Position numbers and translations under genes: made by a program. The notes below the pieces were generated by a model. It saw nothing but the letters and a program-made list of their open reading frames with translations. It did no database searches and had not been told where the DNA came from. Below, in pieces: positions 5,523 to 7,009 of a DNA stretch of 7,009 nucleotides. The stretch comes from DASXRC01 sp036506795 (lineage in GTDB: Bacteria; Actinomycetota; Actinomycetes; Mycobacteriales; Micromonosporaceae): NCBI GenBank assembly GCA_036506795.1, contig DASXRC010000238.1:1-7009 (forward strand), read 5' to 3'. The stretch's first letter is position 1. Every line of letters starts with the position of its first letter.

Positions 5523-5733
5523 GACGTGATCCTCCGGAGCCGGCGAGGACGCTGCGACGTGGACGGACCGTGCACGAGTCGATGTACGCCAGGAGGACGC
5601 TCTCTGCGATCCGCACGTGCCGGCCGAAGCGCTTGAACTCGATCCGCCGTTCCTCAATCAGCCTTCGCGGGAATCGCTCGGTGGTGCCAAGCCGCTCGGC
5701 GACCTCGGGGACGGACAGGTACCGCTCAGGCAT
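5512..5733 (-). CDS. xis: excisionase-like helix-turn-helix protein
   Basis: This is a basic 73-residue protein with one winged-helix (MerR-like, HTH_17 excisionase) domain. YLSVPEVAERLGTTERFPRR (about residues 5-24) is the helix-turn-helix, followed by the wing EFKRFGRHVRIAESVLLAYI. Such proteins bend DNA at the att arms and steer Int toward excision. ATG 5733 is chosen because GGGAGG stands 9 nt upstream; a GTG at 5754 would add seven residues but lacks a site. It lies between rep and int on the same strand, 54 bp after rep and overlapping int by 11 bp, as expected for a rep-xis-int operon. The C-terminal tail (SCTVRPRRSVLAGSGGSRRE) is Arg-rich and looks disordered. Confidence 0.88.
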   Translation of the reverse strand: MPERYLSVPEVAERLGTTERFPRRLIEERRIEFKRFGRHVRIAESVLLAYIDSCTVRPRRSVLAGSGGSRRER

Positions 5734-5787
5734 CGTCGCTCGCCTCCCGTTCACGCCGTGACTTGTGGATGGACGTTCCTTTCGTGG

Positions 5788-7009
5788 TCAGGCGGCCACC
5801 GGCACGACGCCGGCGGCGACAGTCGAGCCGATTTCGTGGGCGAGTTCTTCGCGGGCGGCTTGTTGTCTCGCGCGGGCGAGGGCGGCGGCGGTGTTGGCGA
5901 GCAGGGCGTCGCCGGTGGTGTGCCAGCCGACGCCGGCGAAGGTGAGGGCGCCGACGACGAGGCTGGTTTCTTGCCCGAGGTGCTCGGCGGTGCGGATCGG
6001 GCCGGGCGTCTGCTCTCGGTCTGGGCTGCGGCGGTACGCGATGCGAGTGCCGCGCAGAACGCAGAAGGTGATGGAGTAGCGGCGGGCTTTGGTGAGGAAG
6101 TGGCCGCCGTAGCCGAGCATGTGCGCCCAGCGGCGCAGCCGCGCGTACGGGTTGTTCTCCCGGCCGGGTTTTGACGCGCGGGTGTCACGGGTCGGGCCGG
6201 CGCAGCGGGGGCAGATCTTCAGCCGGGTGGGTCGCCGGCAGTGGGGGCATCGCCAGCGCGGGCCGAGTTGTCGGGTGGGTCGCCGCTCGGGCAGCCGAGC
6301 GTGCTGTTTGGTGGTTGGTCGGCCGAGGCGCCAGCAGGCGTCGATGAGGCGGGCGGTGTGGTCTCCGGCGTCGTCGGCGTGCAGGTCGATGGTGTCGGCG
6401 GTGATGCGGGTGGAGTTGTGCCCGGTGGCCTCGGTGCTTTTGGTGGCGTATTTGGCAAGGTAGCCGGCGACCATGCGATCGGTGACCTCGCCCCGCCCGC
6501 CGACGGTGATGGGTCGCACGTCGACTTGTGCGCCCCAGCGGATGGGCCAGCCGTCGGGCCGGTCCGGGTGCGGCGGGCTGATGTAGCGCGCGTGTGCGGC
6601 GGCGGCGTGCACCGCGTCGGTCAGGTCGGCGACGCCGATGCCGGCCGGCGGTGGGACGACGGCGCCCGGGTCGAGCGGGTCGACGCCATCGAGGCGGAGC
6701 AGGGCGTGGAAGTGGATGACACCGCGGGCCTGGAACTCGGCGGCCTTGCCGTGCGACACCCGAACGGGTGGGGTCTTGTGCCAGGCGCCGTTCGGGGTGA
6801 GCACCAACACGGGCGGGATACCCCGCCGACGGGCCAGGGTGGCCAGGTGGCGTTCGATGTGTTGTTTCGTGCGCCGCCACAGTTCGCCGGCGAAGGCGTT
6901 CCACACGACCTGGTGGTCGTGGTCGTAGCAGTCCAAACAGAGCGGCTGGCCCAGGCAGGCGGCGTCGGGGGTATGCCGGGTCCAGCACACGGCCGGCTGC
7001 CCGTGCTGG
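5788..7009 (-). CDS. RepSA-like replication initiator of the AICE, 5' end beyond window
   Basis: At least 406 codons of the C-terminal part are visible, and the frame is open to the right edge, so the start is missing. This is a rolling-circle type initiator of the pSAM2 RepSA family, which nicks the origin of the excised circle. Counting from the Val codon at 6990, the Cys-rich start (CWTRH, CLGQPLCLDC) is followed by ARGVIHFHALLRLDG with the His-hydrophobic-His (HUH) motif at 93-95, a metal site. VAGYLAKYATKSTEATGH (174-191) carries the probable nicking Tyr (Y177 or Y181). A zinc ribbon with CPHC (248-251) and CPRC (260-263) follows, then RRYSITFCVLRGTR in the C-terminal region. The end is Ala-rich. 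It lies directly upstream of xis and int in one direction, matching the pSAM2 gene order. The family call is strong; the exact catalytic Tyr is inferred. Confidence 0.9.
   Translation of the reverse strand, partial: QHGQPAVCWTRHTPDAACLGQPLCLDCYDHDHQVVWNAFAGELWRRTKQHIERHLATLARRRGIPPVLVLTPNGAWHKTPPVRVSHGKAAEFQARGVIHFHALLRLDGVDPLDPGAVVPPPAGIGVADLTDAVHAAAAHARYISPPHPDRPDGWPIRWGAQVDVRPITVGGRGEVTDRMVAGYLAKYATKSTEATGHNSTRITADTIDLHADDAGDHTARLIDACWRLGRPTTKQHARLPERRPTRQLGPRWRCPHCRRPTRLKICPRCAGPTRDTRASKPGRENNPYARLRRWAHMLGYGGHFLTKARRYSITFCVLRGTRIAYRRSPDREQTPGPIRTAEHLGQETSLVVGALTFAGVGWHTTGDALLANTAAALARARQQAAREELAHEIGSTVAAGVVPVAA

Noticed and set aside
6185..6988. Alternative reverse-strand frame overlapping rep
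   Set aside because: It is Arg/Pro/His-rich without motifs, while the overlapping frame has HUH, Tyr and zinc-ribbon motifs of a RepSA-like protein.

Overview
The window is very GC-rich, with GTG starts, probable leaderless starts, an actinobacterial-type tmRNA 3' half and a pSAM2-type RepSA/Xis/Int module. It therefore comes from an actinomycete chromosome; genus and species cannot be told from what is visible.

Positions 1-960 hold the 3' part of ssrA (tmRNA) with a strong intrinsic terminator. After it come pieces of broken genes: a C-terminal scrap of a 3-hydroxyacyl-CoA dehydrogenase (+), a VOC/glyoxalase-like gene with a one-base frameshift (-), and a C-terminal scrap of a DinB-family gene (-). 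From about 960 to 1272 there is no gene, but there is a long imperfect inverted repeat and an 11-bp tandem repeat.

Positions 1273-4136 are ordinary chromosomal housekeeping and accessory genes: a hemerythrin/HHE-like protein (+), a TPR protein (+), 5'-methylthioadenosine phosphorylase (-), an intact VOC protein (+) and a YqgE/AlgH protein (+). The TPR and phosphorylase genes converge on a shared TTAA that supplies both stop codons. The phosphorylase and the intact VOC gene are divergent.

Positions 4153-7009 hold a tRNA-Ala(GGC) gene with its own promoter. Directly behind its 3' end lies one end of an integrated mobile element read toward the tRNA: rep (5' end beyond the window), xis, int. 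The xis and int genes overlap, and tandem 11-bp repeats sit at the int stop. The order matches actinomycete integrative and conjugative elements (AICEs) of the pSAM2 type, in which Int and Xis drive site-specific recombination at a tRNA gene and Rep drives replication of the excised circle. The transfer genes and the far att site lie outside the window.

I do not see a clearly new biological system. The most informative points are the AICE junction and the zone of decayed genes next to ssrA.
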